A stretch of DNA of 64,000 nt from Spinacia oleracea. Taxonomy: Eukaryota; Streptophyta; Magnoliopsida; Caryophyllales; Amaranthaceae. Under the pieces are notes generated by a model. The model did not search any database. It saw only the letters and a program-made list of their open reading frames with translations, and had not been told where the DNA came from. This document shows positions 35,925 to 58,015 of the stretch, in pieces. How positions within the stretch are numbered: the stretch's first letter is position 1; the number at the start of each line of letters is the position of its first letter. Both the position numbers and the translations under genes were made by a program. The DNA is taken from positions 3,162,001 through 3,226,000 of the forward strand of contig NC_079491.1 of NCBI RefSeq assembly GCF_020520425.1, given 5' to 3'.

Positions 35925-36398
35925 TTACACTCTCCAAGTATTTAGAGAAAAAAATAATACAAAGAATGTCAAAATAACGCACATTCTAAAACTTAGTTTT
36001 TCATTTGATTTTGATTCATAAAAGCGTAGCATGATATCCTCATTCCTTGCCTCCAAATATGCAACTTTTTCCAACAGCATTTTATTTTCTAGAAATATCT
36101 TTTCAACTTGGAATTTCAAGCGCACAGTTTCTTGCTTGAGATTACAATTCTCATCTTGTAGCTCATCTAGAATGTTACCGTTTACCTCACTTTCCCAAAA
36201 GAAAAAACCACAAGTATCATCCTGTAAAAAAACCGATCATCATTCTGAAAACCAAAATGTTGGGAAAAAGTGATTTAAATCTACCTAATGAATCGATTAT
36301 ATTACCTTCCATACCGGGCAAGAGTAAAATTGTTGGCCCTTGTTTTTTGTGTGTTTGCATGTTTGTAGCTTGGCCTTGTAACCATGGTAACATTGAAC
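35925..36398 (-). CDS. GRF zinc-finger / coiled-coil / membrane-segment module
   Basis: The first exon-like part, 36306-36398, encodes QCYHGYKAKLQTCKHTKNKG then QQFYSCPVWK. A GT-AG intron (36222-36305) leads in phase 0 to 35925-36221, beginning DDTCGFFFWESE. Together they give the GRF pattern: Cys/His pair, NxG-x-x-F, CPxW and CGFFxW. A heptad-like region (ENCNLKQETVRLKFQVEKIF, then LENKMLLEKVAYLEARNED) and a C-terminal hydrophobic segment (MCVILTFFVLFFSLNTW) follow, an arrangement common in plant GRF proteins. There is no own ATG: upstream in the same frame comes a TAA and then the XRCC3-like ORF. It may be the 3' part of a fusion, a separate gene with an unseen start, or decaying. Confidence 0.6.
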
Positions 36399-37088
36399 TT
36401 AATGTGCCTTACAAGAACTGCCTCGCGAAGAATTTGCCGAATTGGGTGTTCCTTGCTCAATAGCCATATATATTCTCCCGGACGATATAATGAAATTTTG
36501 CGTTGTATCGTGATCAGATGGAAATACGTCAATCACATTGTTAGCCACAACAACGGCAACATGATTGGATGCGGCAATTGTACGTAACCCATAACCAATA
36601 GCTTGTATAAGATCCTTTCTTTCGGTTGAGCCAACAACATTGTTTTCAAAATGACCAGTGAACATACTACCTATTGAATCAATAACAACAACGCGGATTG
36701 GCATTGATGAATTTTGAGACATTTTAATAAGTTTTACAGTCCATTCTAGCACATCCGGTATTTCATGAGGAGTGTCAACTTGCTTTGTAGTTATGTAATC
36801 CAAAGGATTTCCATTTAATGTTTCAAGGTCCCCTAAAACATATGGAACTAATCTACTTAAACGACGTATGGGAAAGGGACCAAGTGAATGGATATATATA
36901 GCCGAGGAACAAATACCACCCCTTGAAGGCGGCAATTGACAAGAGAGACTAATTTGAAGGCAAAATTGAGTCTTACCTGATGCATTTTCGCCACACACCT
37001 CAGTCACTTCACCGATTGTTATTCCCCCACTCATCATCGAATCGATTTCACTGCATCTCGTTGTGATTTTGTTTACACTAGTAGCCAT
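36399..37088 (-). CDS. XRCC3-like RAD51-paralogue ATPase, truncated, transposon-borne
   Basis: An intronless 229-aa frame from ATG 37088. ITTRCSEIDSMMSGGI leads into Walker A GENASGKT (residues 33-40), then LQISLSCQLPPSRGG, AIYIHS and PFPIRRLSRL, which are XRCC3 hallmarks. Walker B is VVVIDS (Asp137), followed by STERKDLIQAIGYGLR and VAVVVANNVIDVF and IISSGR. XRCC3 partners RAD51C in homologous recombination. Compared with a typical plant XRCC3 of about 300 aa, the N-terminal helical domain and the C-terminal end are missing, and the tail (TPNSANSSRGSSCKAH) is unlike XRCC3. The ORF lies between the GRF module and the transposase gene and has no introns. It is probably a captured and remodelled host gene; the ATPase core looks intact. 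Confidence 0.75.
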   Translation of the reverse strand: MATSVNKITTRCSEIDSMMSGGITIGEVTEVCGENASGKTQFCLQISLSCQLPPSRGGICSSAIYIHSLGPFPIRRLSRLVPYVLGDLETLNGNPLDYITTKQVDTPHEIPDVLEWTVKLIKMSQNSSMPIRVVVIDSIGSMFTGHFENNVVGSTERKDLIQAIGYGLRTIAASNHVAVVVANNVIDVFPSDHDTTQNFIISSGRIYMAIEQGTPNSANSSRGSSCKAH

Positions 37089-37425
37089 TCTTTGTGATGT
37101 AGTAATCTCTTATAATTACTTTTTCTTTGAAATGGAGGGATTGAACACACCCTTATATTCACCTAGTTCTAACATGTCATTGATGGATCATGTTGTTTCC
37201 AATAAATAATATTCATATATTACAAAAAATAAGGGGCTGACTTTTGCATGACATGGGAATGCATTTTTTGACTACAATGACCAAACACATCATGTTTACA
37301 TTTGGTAAGACTAGTATAATGAAGTCGTTGTTTTTATAATTGTTTCCCAGTGTAATAGATTCGTTGTATGTACATTATTAATTAATATAAATTATACAAT
37401 AAATAGTATTGTTGCCCACAAATAT

Positions 37426-37542
37426 CACTGGCTTAGCCTCACTGTCACAATGGTTACTCTTTCCTCCTCATTGAGCATATTGTCTACCCGTTGGTTGTGG
37501 GTTCGACGCCTAATACAACTCATTTTGTATTTTTTTTTTTTT
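37426..37542 (+). repeat. SINE-like sequence
   Basis: Shares 'cctcactgtcacaatggtta' with the minus-strand starts of blocks A and B, then has a B-box-like gggttcgacgcc and a 13-nt T-run. This is consistent with a tRNA-derived SINE. It is in opposite orientation to the copies in A and B and separates the XRCC3-like ORF from the transposase gene. Confidence 0.45.
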
Positions 37543-37706
37543 ACACTGATAAAGTAATTGAGGTTACATCAATTACATATATAGACATAACGTAAAGTAC
37601 ATAGCAAAAAGGGAGGATTGGATTAAAAAATTCAATTCTTAAAATACCGTTTAAACGAAAATATATCTTTGAAGAAATCAAATTAAATTACATTTACACA
37701 AAACAT

Positions 37707-40418
37707 TCACAATCTGGTGCGCCAATCGTTAATATCAAATTCAAATGACTGTGAACAATCCTGAGACAAATGTAATTGGGACGGGTGTGCTTGAGAACTT
37801 TGAGAAGGATGTACATTAGAACTTTGTGGGACGTTCTCCGCATATGTACCCCCAACGTGATTCGCGTGTTGTTGCCTAGCACGGTAACTTGGAAGATTTC
37901 CAAATGCGTTGCAAATAAGTTCCTACATTGCACAAACAACATTTAAGTAGAAAAGTAAAGTTATATTTCCTAATGAAAACTTGCATATACGATACGAATC
38001 ACCAAACAAATAAAATATAAATTTTACCTCATTAGCAATAACTTCCTCTTCAGTAACCACTTTTTTGTTCTTAGAATTCCCACCGGCCTTTCCACCAAAA
38101 GGAGCATTCCTTTTTGTCTTTGCCCTACCAGTATGCCGTTTGTCAACCGGTGTTTTGATCCTGTTCTCGTCCACGACCGGTTCTACATCCCTTAATCTGG
38201 CTCTCTCACCAAATTCTCGTGGACGTAGCCTTCGACGACCAAATACATTTCTCGCATCTGGGTCCCACCAACATATAAGGTCGTCTCCTTTTTCCCCAGT
38301 CTTTCGTATTCCGACTACATCCTCCATTTTTAGCCGCACAACATCCATAGCCTCCTTGTACAACCGAAGTGCATCATCATTACGCATAGCTAATTCAGAC
38401 AAGTAATTATGCCGTTGTGAAAGCTCTTTGGCTTTGCCCAATCTGATAGATTCAAGAGGGTCGAAGTAAGATACTCGAATGCTCTCGTACGACCTAACAC
38501 ACTTCATCCACCGTTGTAGTATGTACTTTTCTGGAACAAATTGAAAATCCTCTACATCCATTGCACGCATTATATGTCTACAAAGTATTCCCGTAAATTC
38601 AAACAAGTTACAAGAGCAATGTAAATCACCATTTTCCTTATCCACCCTAACATCATAACTTTTAAACCTTTTCCGCCAAAACGGTGAGGTTAGTTTTTCA
38701 TCAGCTCTATACAACACCACTGATCCATGACATGAGGTTTTCGTGACATTTGTGTGTGTCAATCCTCTACGCTCTTTAACAACCTCAGCAAACTTCTCAC
38801 TAGTGTACGTCTTAACCAATACATACTCAACTAAAACACTCTTATCAACATCAATCTTAGCAGGCTTATCAATGTTATCAAAATTATCCTGTTTCTCTTC
38901 CTCAGCTTTTATCCTCATACAATATTCATAATTATGAATGAACAAAACTAAACCACAATCTAAGTTCACGTGAGTTTTAAAAAATCTATTCATACCCTCA
39001 CTCCTTTGTGTAGAAGACATACCTGCCCAAAACTTTCCTCTATTATATGCCGGAGCCCACTGACGCCTGTTATCATACGCGTCCTTCATCCACCCAGGAC
39101 CCCTTAAACCGTACTCATCCATCACATGACACCAAGCTTCATCGAACTCATCTGGATCAATCAGATCATGTATTGCAGTTCTGATCAGGGTGTCTATTTT
39201 CTTCCAATCACTGAGACTACCTAGGTTCTTACTAGCATTCTGGAGCATGTGCCACAAACATAGTCTGTGACGGACGCCCGGGAAGACTAGCTCAATTGCT
39301 CTACAAATTGCTTTGTCTTGGTCGGTTAAGATGCCTAGTGGTGCCTTCCCCATACACTTCAGGAATTCTTCAAATACCCAAACAAATGAGGGAGTATTTT
39401 CATGGGAAATTAAGGCCGCAGCAAATATAATTGATTTGCCATGATGGTTTACACCAATGAATGGAGCAAATGGAATCCGATACCTAAAACAATATAAATG
39501 TATTGGATATTACTTTTTCAAACAAATGGACCAAAGTACAATTACAAAGAATTTTAATCAATAAAAACTTAATTAAAACACGTACCGGTTGCAAGCGAAA
39601 GTAGTATCAAAAGTAATAACATCCCCAAAATATTTGCATGTACCCCTACTACGTGCATCCGACCAAAATGCATTCGTAAAAACACCATCATCATCTACTT
39701 GTATTGAGCTATAAAACTCGGGATGCAAATCACGTTGTGCCTTAAAGTAAGCATCGAGTCCTGCGGCATCTGCAGCACTAAATCTTGATGAACGACGTTC
39801 GACGTTGATTGCGTTCCTCAAGTCTCTATTATTAAATGTAATATTTTCATAACCTCCCTTTTCAATTAGATGCGTACCAAAGTTCTTACTTATGCTAACA
39901 CCACCCATGTCATTGATCATCGCCCTCTTAAATGTAGTACCGTCTATACATCTATAATTAACCATCAGTCTACTACAGTCAGGATTTAAAGGATGATTGT
40001 GTTGCAAGTCACAAGTCAATATAGTAAATAGCCCATCTCTACTTACACCGTAAATATTCATCTTACAACCGGTCACATTAGACCCAACACCTTTTTTCAC
40101 CCCTCCCTTCTTGCATTTTAATCTAATAAGTTCCATCATATGCGGCTTTGCCTCATACTTTCCCACACCAGACTTAGATACTCCCTTTTCTTTGTACTCT
40201 TTTTTCAGCTTATTACTTTTGATAAACATCTCAAATCCTTCTTTGAAGGCATACAACTGACAAAATTCGAAAAACTCATGGCCCGTTGTAAAACACATCC
40301 CTACACTAGGGGGGTTAACGATAACTTCTTGTCCATCAGTTATTAATCTATATTGTGAGCTTTCAGGAACATTTTCATTCAGATCAGGGACACTTTCGTT
40401 TAGGTCTACCCAAGCCAT
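37707..40418 (-). CDS. FAR1-type MULE transposase
   Basis: Three exons read leftwards: 39586-40418, 38028-39483, 37707-37922. They are GT-AG and in phase, giving 834 aa with no internal stop. The N-terminus has a FAR1-type zinc-binding DNA-binding region (HEFFEFCQLYAFKEGF, then LKCKK, CKMN and QHNHPL). The MULE transposase core follows: VITFDTTFACNRYRIPFAPF with Asp271, GILTDQDKAI with Asp332 and STQRSEGMNRFFK with Glu440, matching the expected D-D-E triad. A SWIM zinc finger CxC...CxH (C567, C569, C579, H581) lies C-terminal, then a basic linker (KTKRNAPFGGKAGGNSKNKK) and a Ser/Gln-rich tail ending DINDWRTRL. Domesticated FAR1-RELATED proteins share this layout, but the inverted repeats and cargo argue for a transposon gene. 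It looks potentially functional. Confidence 0.85.
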
Positions 40419-41378
40419 ACAGAACTCCCACGTATATCACTGTTGTACAAAATACGAAAAACGTTTAGGGTTTTATAAAATGCTGCCAAACGTTTAGGGT
40501 TTTATAAAATACAACAAACAAACAAATTATATACAACGATTTTAGAATAACCACTTAGTTTAGTGTTTAACCATATAGGATAACATACAACTTAATAACA
40601 TTCTTAATACTACGTAATTATAGAATGTATGAAATAAACAAAAAAAACACCTTGTTTTCTCCGTCGTGCAGATCTACTTTCTCACCAAAAACGAATTTAT
40701 CAAATTAACATGAAACTACAATTTTTCATTAACTCATCAATATCTGCCAAACAATCAAGATTCATCAATATCATGAAACTCCAATTTTTCATTAATTCAA
40801 ACAAATTTAACTACCCAAAAATAAAACATTCATATAGCATTGTTATTTTCAGGAATTAATTAACTACATTTGACAAAAACAATTTAACGAAAAACTTACA
40901 TTAATTTCGAAGCGAGATTTCGAAGCTGAATTTCGAAGCTTAATAATGTTGTAGCAGCTCTAAACGTTTTGCTAAAAACTTTCCTGTGCGTTTTTGTTTG
41001 TGGCAAACTCGATAAAATGGGAGATGATACAACCCCTTCAGCTTTGCCTTTATTTTCTTTGCTGAACCGTTTTCCAGAAAATATTACCGTTGAAGGTTGA
41101 ATGAGCTTTTTTTTTTAAAGTTGAAGATTGAATTTTTATTTCTTTTTTTTTTTAATTATTTTGCTGCTTGGGCGGGATTTGTTTTGGGGAGGAAAGGGGA
41201 GGTAATGTTCCCGCTTGAAAACACTAAAGGGCGGTTGATGCCAAATATTTTCCCCCTAAAACCAAATGCATTTCCCCCTAAAACTCAATTAATCCATGCT
41301 GATTTGGACCACTAAGATGGCAGTGTACCTGGGCCCCAATTACCCCCAGTGTAACTGTATCATCTCCCAGGTTAAACC

Positions 41379-42471
41379 ATAACTAATTATGCAGATATAA
41401 AGCAGATTCAATCGAATGATCTTAGTAGTTTAAGCTAATGTTTTATGTTTCCTTTTCAAGAGCCATGAGTTTAATACTTCAATATAAATTACACTCTTTT
41501 CAATATTTGTGTACGTATGGTTGGGTTCAGTGATTCAAAGAAAAGAAAATAACGTCATGATGTCCAGATAATGAAACTTTTTTTTACAAACATGGAGTTT
41601 TTTCTTCATAGTTATGCATTCAAACATGGTAATAGACGGCAATGGACTATAAAGAAAAAAGATAATTTTGAGCAAATTATCATTACCATGGGAATGGATA
41701 TTGATTTTCGTTACAAATTTACATACAAAATCATTTTCATTGAGTAAATTAGGTAAATTAGGCTTAGGCACGACCGCACAACAGTCTGACACGGGCACGA
41801 AAAACGCACGGCCCAACACGAGCACAAAGCAGTTTTTTGAAAAATCATGACAAGACACGACAAGACTCGACAAAGCTTGCAAAAATAAGTAAATTAGGCT
41901 TAGGCACAACGGCCCGTGGGCATGGGCACTATTTTGAAATTTTCGGGTCGGCCCTGTCCAATGCAGAGTGGCTTGGCATGGGACGTGCCTGTTCGGGGCC
42001 TACAGCCAGCTAGCTCCAAAGCCCAACCTGACCCACAACCATCTTTAAGTATGCATAATGCAAATCAGCAAACAATTGATTTTCAAGCATTAAACTGTAA
42101 GCTGTACATAAAATATAAGCTATAGAGTGCAAATGAACTGAAGATCTGGGAGTTGAACAAGCTATCAGAAGTTAGGAACTCGTTAAAATCACTAAACATC
42201 ACGAGCAAAATCCAATAAACTAATTCATACAACTTATAATCACACATTTAAACAATCACCTGCATTTTAATCGTGAGATTAATTATTATCTACGTAGTAC
42301 TACAGAGTAATTTAACAACAATATCAATGGATTAACAATAGAATTCCCCATCACCAAAGACTACAGTCAGTACTCAGTATGTTCTCTAAGGCTTCTAACC
42401 GGTGTCCATCTCGCAATATATACACATTACTAAGGCCGCGTTTGGATCAGATTGCACAATTGCCTGATGCT
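41379..42471. other. between the MULE-like element and GCN5
   Basis: No gene is supported. The 41745-42050 part is a GC-rich dispersed repeat. The 3' UTR of the minus-strand GCN5 gene should occupy the right end. Confidence 0.5.
41745..42050. repeat. GC-rich dispersed repeat, copy 3
   Basis: Has the same phrases as copies at 1, 1225 and 62455 ('ttaggcttaggcac', 'gggcacgaaaaacgcacggccc', 'cccacaaccatctttaa'). The internal phrase 'aaattaggcttaggcac' is repeated. Confidence 0.55.
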
Positions 42472-54408
<11,937 letters not shown>

Positions 54409-55920
54409 TGGATGAGAGTAGAAAGGTCGGGTTTTCCTGTTACGGGAAGGAAACAATAATGGAGTGCTAAAATTTCACCCCGGTTTTCCGGCCTTTTCCG
54501 GCGAAACGGAGAGGTGGCAAACGGGGTCTTTCGGGTGGAGGTATAGGTCGGGTCAATTGACTTATAAGTTATAAATGTTACGGATTATAATGTGAAACTA
54601 GTATGTAACCCGGGCGTTGTATACTTGAGGTATAGGTCGGGTCAATTTGACTATATATAACTTTATTTTTCAATAAATAAAAGGCATAAAAAGTTGAAAT
54701 TTTAAAAGTATAAAAATTTAAAATTTAAAAGTATAAAAAGTTAAAAATTTAAAAGTATAGATGAAAAGAATATAGCAAGATCTCACTTAACTATAATTTT
54801 TTTATTACTCCGTAATAAATAGTAAAAGTAATGCGTGTGAATAGTAAAAAGTCAACATGGTGCAATAGTTAGAGTGAAAAAAATAGGAAATCTCGAGAGT
54901 ATACAAAAGCTTCAAATAAGTGTATCATCTCACTAAATAATTAATAAGTAAATAATGTGTTTAATTAAATTATTATGATAAACATAGAGTTTGATGTTAT
55001 ACTTCGTATAAAAGAATTCAAAATAATTTTAGGAAAAGAAATATAGAGTTTTGTTTACAACAAACCATTAAAAAAAATAACAATTGGTGATACAAACTTA
55101 TGACTAACTAACCCTTTTACAAGAGATGGGTAGCAATTTCACCTTTTGAATTACTCTGTTATCTCAACTTTTTATGACTAAATGTAATTAACAAATTATT
55201 GACACCAACTTGATCACTAAAGGTAATAATATTTTGGTGATCGAAGTGTGTCTACTATAGCTCTAAAATAATATTATAATACAAAGTAACCTACTAGCCT
55301 TTTAAAATGGTTTTAAAATATACAAAAAATATTAATTTTACCATCTACCTAAAATAATTGTTTTAAAAAGCTTGTGATATGCGGATGTCAATTACTCTAG
55401 CAATTAAGTTTACTCTGTAGTAAAGTTTTAGGGGTGAAATGTCAAACTTATGATTGATTTTTGTATAAATTATCTTTGTAATTTCTAAAAAAAAAAATAT
55501 TCTTATTTAGAAATACATGGAAGGATCTCTAAAAATATTGCACACACGATTTTTTTTCTTCCTTACACTGTTACCAATGTCTTAACGCGTAATTAACATA
55601 TGATTGCTCACCAAAAATTATTAAAAATGACTAACAAAGCTGGTTTTAGTCTTTGGTCAAGACAACTTAATTTCATATTACTAGAAGATGTGTGACTTGG
55701 GATAATCTTAGCCCTTAAGATTAACAAGATCATGAATTTGACGGTCCATGTCATTATGAACCCCCCTTAACATTACAAGAAAACTTCCAAGCAACTAAAA
55801 ACCAAAACTATACTTTATAACAATATAACCCCCATATATTTGGTGATAATAATATAAATTATCCCACAAATCTTATCCCATTTTCCTTAAACCAAAACAA
55901 TACTCTCTTTTTTTCTAGCC
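54409..55920. other. shared upstream region of GCN5 and the ELC-like gene
   Basis: About 1.5 kb between divergent starts. It has short direct repeats (aggtataggtcgggtcaa twice, near 54538 and 54629; aaagtataaaaa units near 54710-54760), is AT-rich and has no supported gene. A TATA-like aatataaatta (about 55850) lies about 70 bp before the ELC-like ATG. Confidence 0.5.
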
Positions 55921-56853
55921 ATGAAACCAACATCTTCAATGGAGTTCATAGACACATCCCTCTTTGAAAGTGGTTCATTTGAACTCTCATACAAAAATCC
56001 TACCCAAAAATGGATAATCCGAAAACATTTTCTTAAACTGTTCAAAGATTTTCCCTGTTTCATACCATCAACTAACAAATTCGATCATTATGATGGTACA
56101 ACTACGAATCTTCTAAACATTTCTGGATTTCTTCACGTCTCTGATTTTTCACCCGAGGTGCCTCTCATCATCTGGCTCCACGAAAATTACCCTTCCGCCC
56201 CTCCTATGATCTTTATCCCATCAAACCCAGAATGTCCAGTTTACGAAAACCACCCATACATTAACCCGTCTGGTGTTGTTACCCCACCTTACATACTACA
56301 TTGGGACCAAAAAAGGAGCAACTTATGTGACCTTATACACAACCTTGAAAACCTCTTTCAACATGATCACCCCTCCATGCCTATGTCGAAATCTACCATC
56401 CTATACGATCTTGTTGCGAAGATTTCTACCGATTTGGCTGCCTTAGAAGTTCAAACTCGAAAGGATATCGAGAGAGAGTCCACTAACCAAGCCCAACTGC
56501 AAAAAAGAAGAGATGTTATAGACGATTTTGTTACCATCCTTGAAGTTGAACGCGACAATCTTAATAAAAGAGTGGTGGATTTGAGAGAGTATAATGATAA
56601 GTTATTGGATTGGTTGAGAAAGAACAAAAATGGTGCATCAATGGCTTGTGTTCAAGTAATTGGTGACAAGTCAAAGATGATTGATTGTAAGGCTTCTTAT
56701 AAGGCTTTAGATGATGTTGTGTATGGGTTGGATGAGGGTCTTGAACAAGGTGTGATAAGTTTAGATGAGTATATGAGACAAGTTAGAGTTCTAGCTAGGG
56801 AGCAGTTTTTTCATATTGCTATGTTTTTTAAGTTAAGACCATCTCGTTCTTAA
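55921..56853 (+). CDS. ELC/VPS23-like ESCRT-I subunit (TSG101 family)
   Basis: A single 310-aa exon. The N-terminal ~145 residues form a UEV domain (LFKDFPCFIPSTNKF, LLNISGFLHV, EVPLIIWLHENYPSAPPMIF, ENHPYINPSGVVTPPYI, then LCDLIHNLENLF), an inactive ubiquitin-conjugating fold that binds ubiquitin on endosomal cargo. A coiled coil (about residues 170-235) and a C-terminal steadiness-box region (KALDDVVYGLDEGLEQGVIS, then LDEYMRQVRVLAREQFF) follow. This is the TSG101/VPS23/ELC order; the protein acts in ESCRT-I sorting into multivesicular bodies. It is shorter than Arabidopsis ELC (398 aa) mainly because the proline-rich linker between UEV and coiled coil is almost absent. Lack of introns is usual in this family. 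It may be a divergent paralogue. Confidence 0.88.
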   Translation: MKPTSSMEFIDTSLFESGSFELSYKNPTQKWIIRKHFLKLFKDFPCFIPSTNKFDHYDGTTTNLLNISGFLHVSDFSPEVPLIIWLHENYPSAPPMIFIPSNPECPVYENHPYINPSGVVTPPYILHWDQKRSNLCDLIHNLENLFQHDHPSMPMSKSTILYDLVAKISTDLAALEVQTRKDIERESTNQAQLQKRRDVIDDFVTILEVERDNLNKRVVDLREYNDKLLDWLRKNKNGASMACVQVIGDKSKMIDCKASYKALDDVVYGLDEGLEQGVISLDEYMRQVRVLAREQFFHIAMFFKLRPSRS

Positions 56854-56929
56854 GTTCCTTGGATGGCTTTGTAAATTTTGCCTTCATAATAATGTAAATA
56901 TGTGTTTCATCCCCTTTCCAAAATGTTAG

Positions 56930-57440
56930 CATGTTTAGGGGGTGTATGGTTACGAGAGTTTGGAGAAAAAAGAGCTTTTGAGGTGAATTAGAGGTTTGAA
57001 CCATTTCAAAAGCTAATGGGAGCGTTTGGTTATGAGAGGTTTAGAAGAGAGTTGTGAATGAAAAAAGCTAATGTTGAAAAAGGTTAATATATGGGCCTTA
57101 TTTGGCATTGAGCGGTTAGCAGTTTTGGATAGTTGTTTTCTATTAACTGGTTTGACTAACTAATTGTAAAAGTTGGTTTTATAAAAGTGTTCGGTAAATA
57201 GCTGATTTATGTTAGTTGTTTGATGTGTCAATAACCAAAAAGGATCATGAACTTTTTGCATTAGTGGCTTGAAGAAGTGAGCGTAAAACGACATTTTTGT
57301 CCTAATATTGTCTAAATTTAGAACATTATCAACCTACGTCTTTATGTCAATGTCCTTAATGGTCATTTTACTCATTAAATTGGTAATAGCTACGAGTAAC
57401 AGCTAGTTTACCAAACACTGTATACAAACTGCCAATTCGT
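56930..57440. repeat. MITE-like debris downstream of the ELC-like gene
   Basis: Phrases such as gggagcgtttggttatgaga (57017) and ttatttggcattgagcggtt (57097), with an inverse (acagctagtttaccaaacac, near 57400), look like ends of Tourist/hAT-like MITEs. Borders could not be fixed and no gene is present. Confidence 0.4.
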
Positions 57441-57441
57441 G

Positions 57442-57491
57442 GATGGTGGACTGTGGTGCACGTAGAGGTACGTGCACCACGGTCCACCATC
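57442..57491. repeat. near-perfect short hairpin
   Basis: Arms gatggtggactgtggtgcac-gta and tac-gtgcaccacggtccaccatc pair over 23 bp with one mismatch (a G-U pair in RNA) around a 4-nt loop gagg. It could be a transposon subterminal palindrome or a terminator-like structure. It is too short for a normal plant pre-miRNA. Confidence 0.75.
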
Positions 57492-58015
57492 TAAATTGCG
57501 ATGTTGAATCACATAGAGTGAGCAGACACGAATCTGCATGAGTAAAAGATCATCTACCTAAGAAGTAGGATGCAGGCAACTGCATCACCCAAAGGTTGAA
57601 GCAGCTTTAATTTCAAGCTCCACAAATTCATTAATTAGGTTTTCTTACTGATTTGCAGAGCCTAACTACACTTCAACAGAAGAAGGCTACAAAAACAACA
57701 TCCAAAAAAACAGAAACATAGATAAAAAAATTCTTAAAACGAATGATAAAAGAACATTTTCATTAATAGTAATATATAATCATACATATGGAGAAGTTTT
57801 ATGCTACATTTTAAAGTAAACACTATCAAAGCCTTGCATCTGATCATCCTTTAAACCTGTTTATAGACTACAGTAACTTAAAAGGGTCACCCCAAAATCC
57901 CAGTGATGACTCGAAATGAGAGAGCTCTATGTATTAAAAAAGAAACATCAAAAAGCTCGCTCAATTGAACAACATCAGGAGAAATCATCATAATGGTATA
58001 CAAGGGTATTATTGG

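Larger units (their letters stand above)
32419..41378 (-). mobile_element. large MULE-like element with FAR1-type transposase and cargo
   Basis: The left end (ggttaaacc ... tacacagagggtaagtgg ... ccctggccat) and the reverse complement of the right end (ggtttaacc ... ttacactgggggtaattgg ... cactgccat) align over about 100 bp as imperfect terminal inverted repeats. Between them are a complete FAR1-type MULE transposase gene (37707-40418) and three further units on the same strand: an XRCC3-like ATPase, a GRF zinc-finger module and a 59-aa gene. An internal ~380-bp block is duplicated (32944-33335 and 35445-35820). A 9-bp target duplication could not be confirmed. The span could instead be two adjoining elements, with the transposase unit to the right of 37550. 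Confidence 0.6.

Noticed and set aside
37426-37542. Possible tRNA gene (B-box-like gggttcgacgcc)
   Set aside because: No cloverleaf could be drawn; the T-rich tail and the repeats elsewhere fit a SINE better.
38065-38931. Plus-strand open frames opposite the MULE transposase
   Set aside because: They are antisense shadows of exon 2 of the FAR1-type gene.
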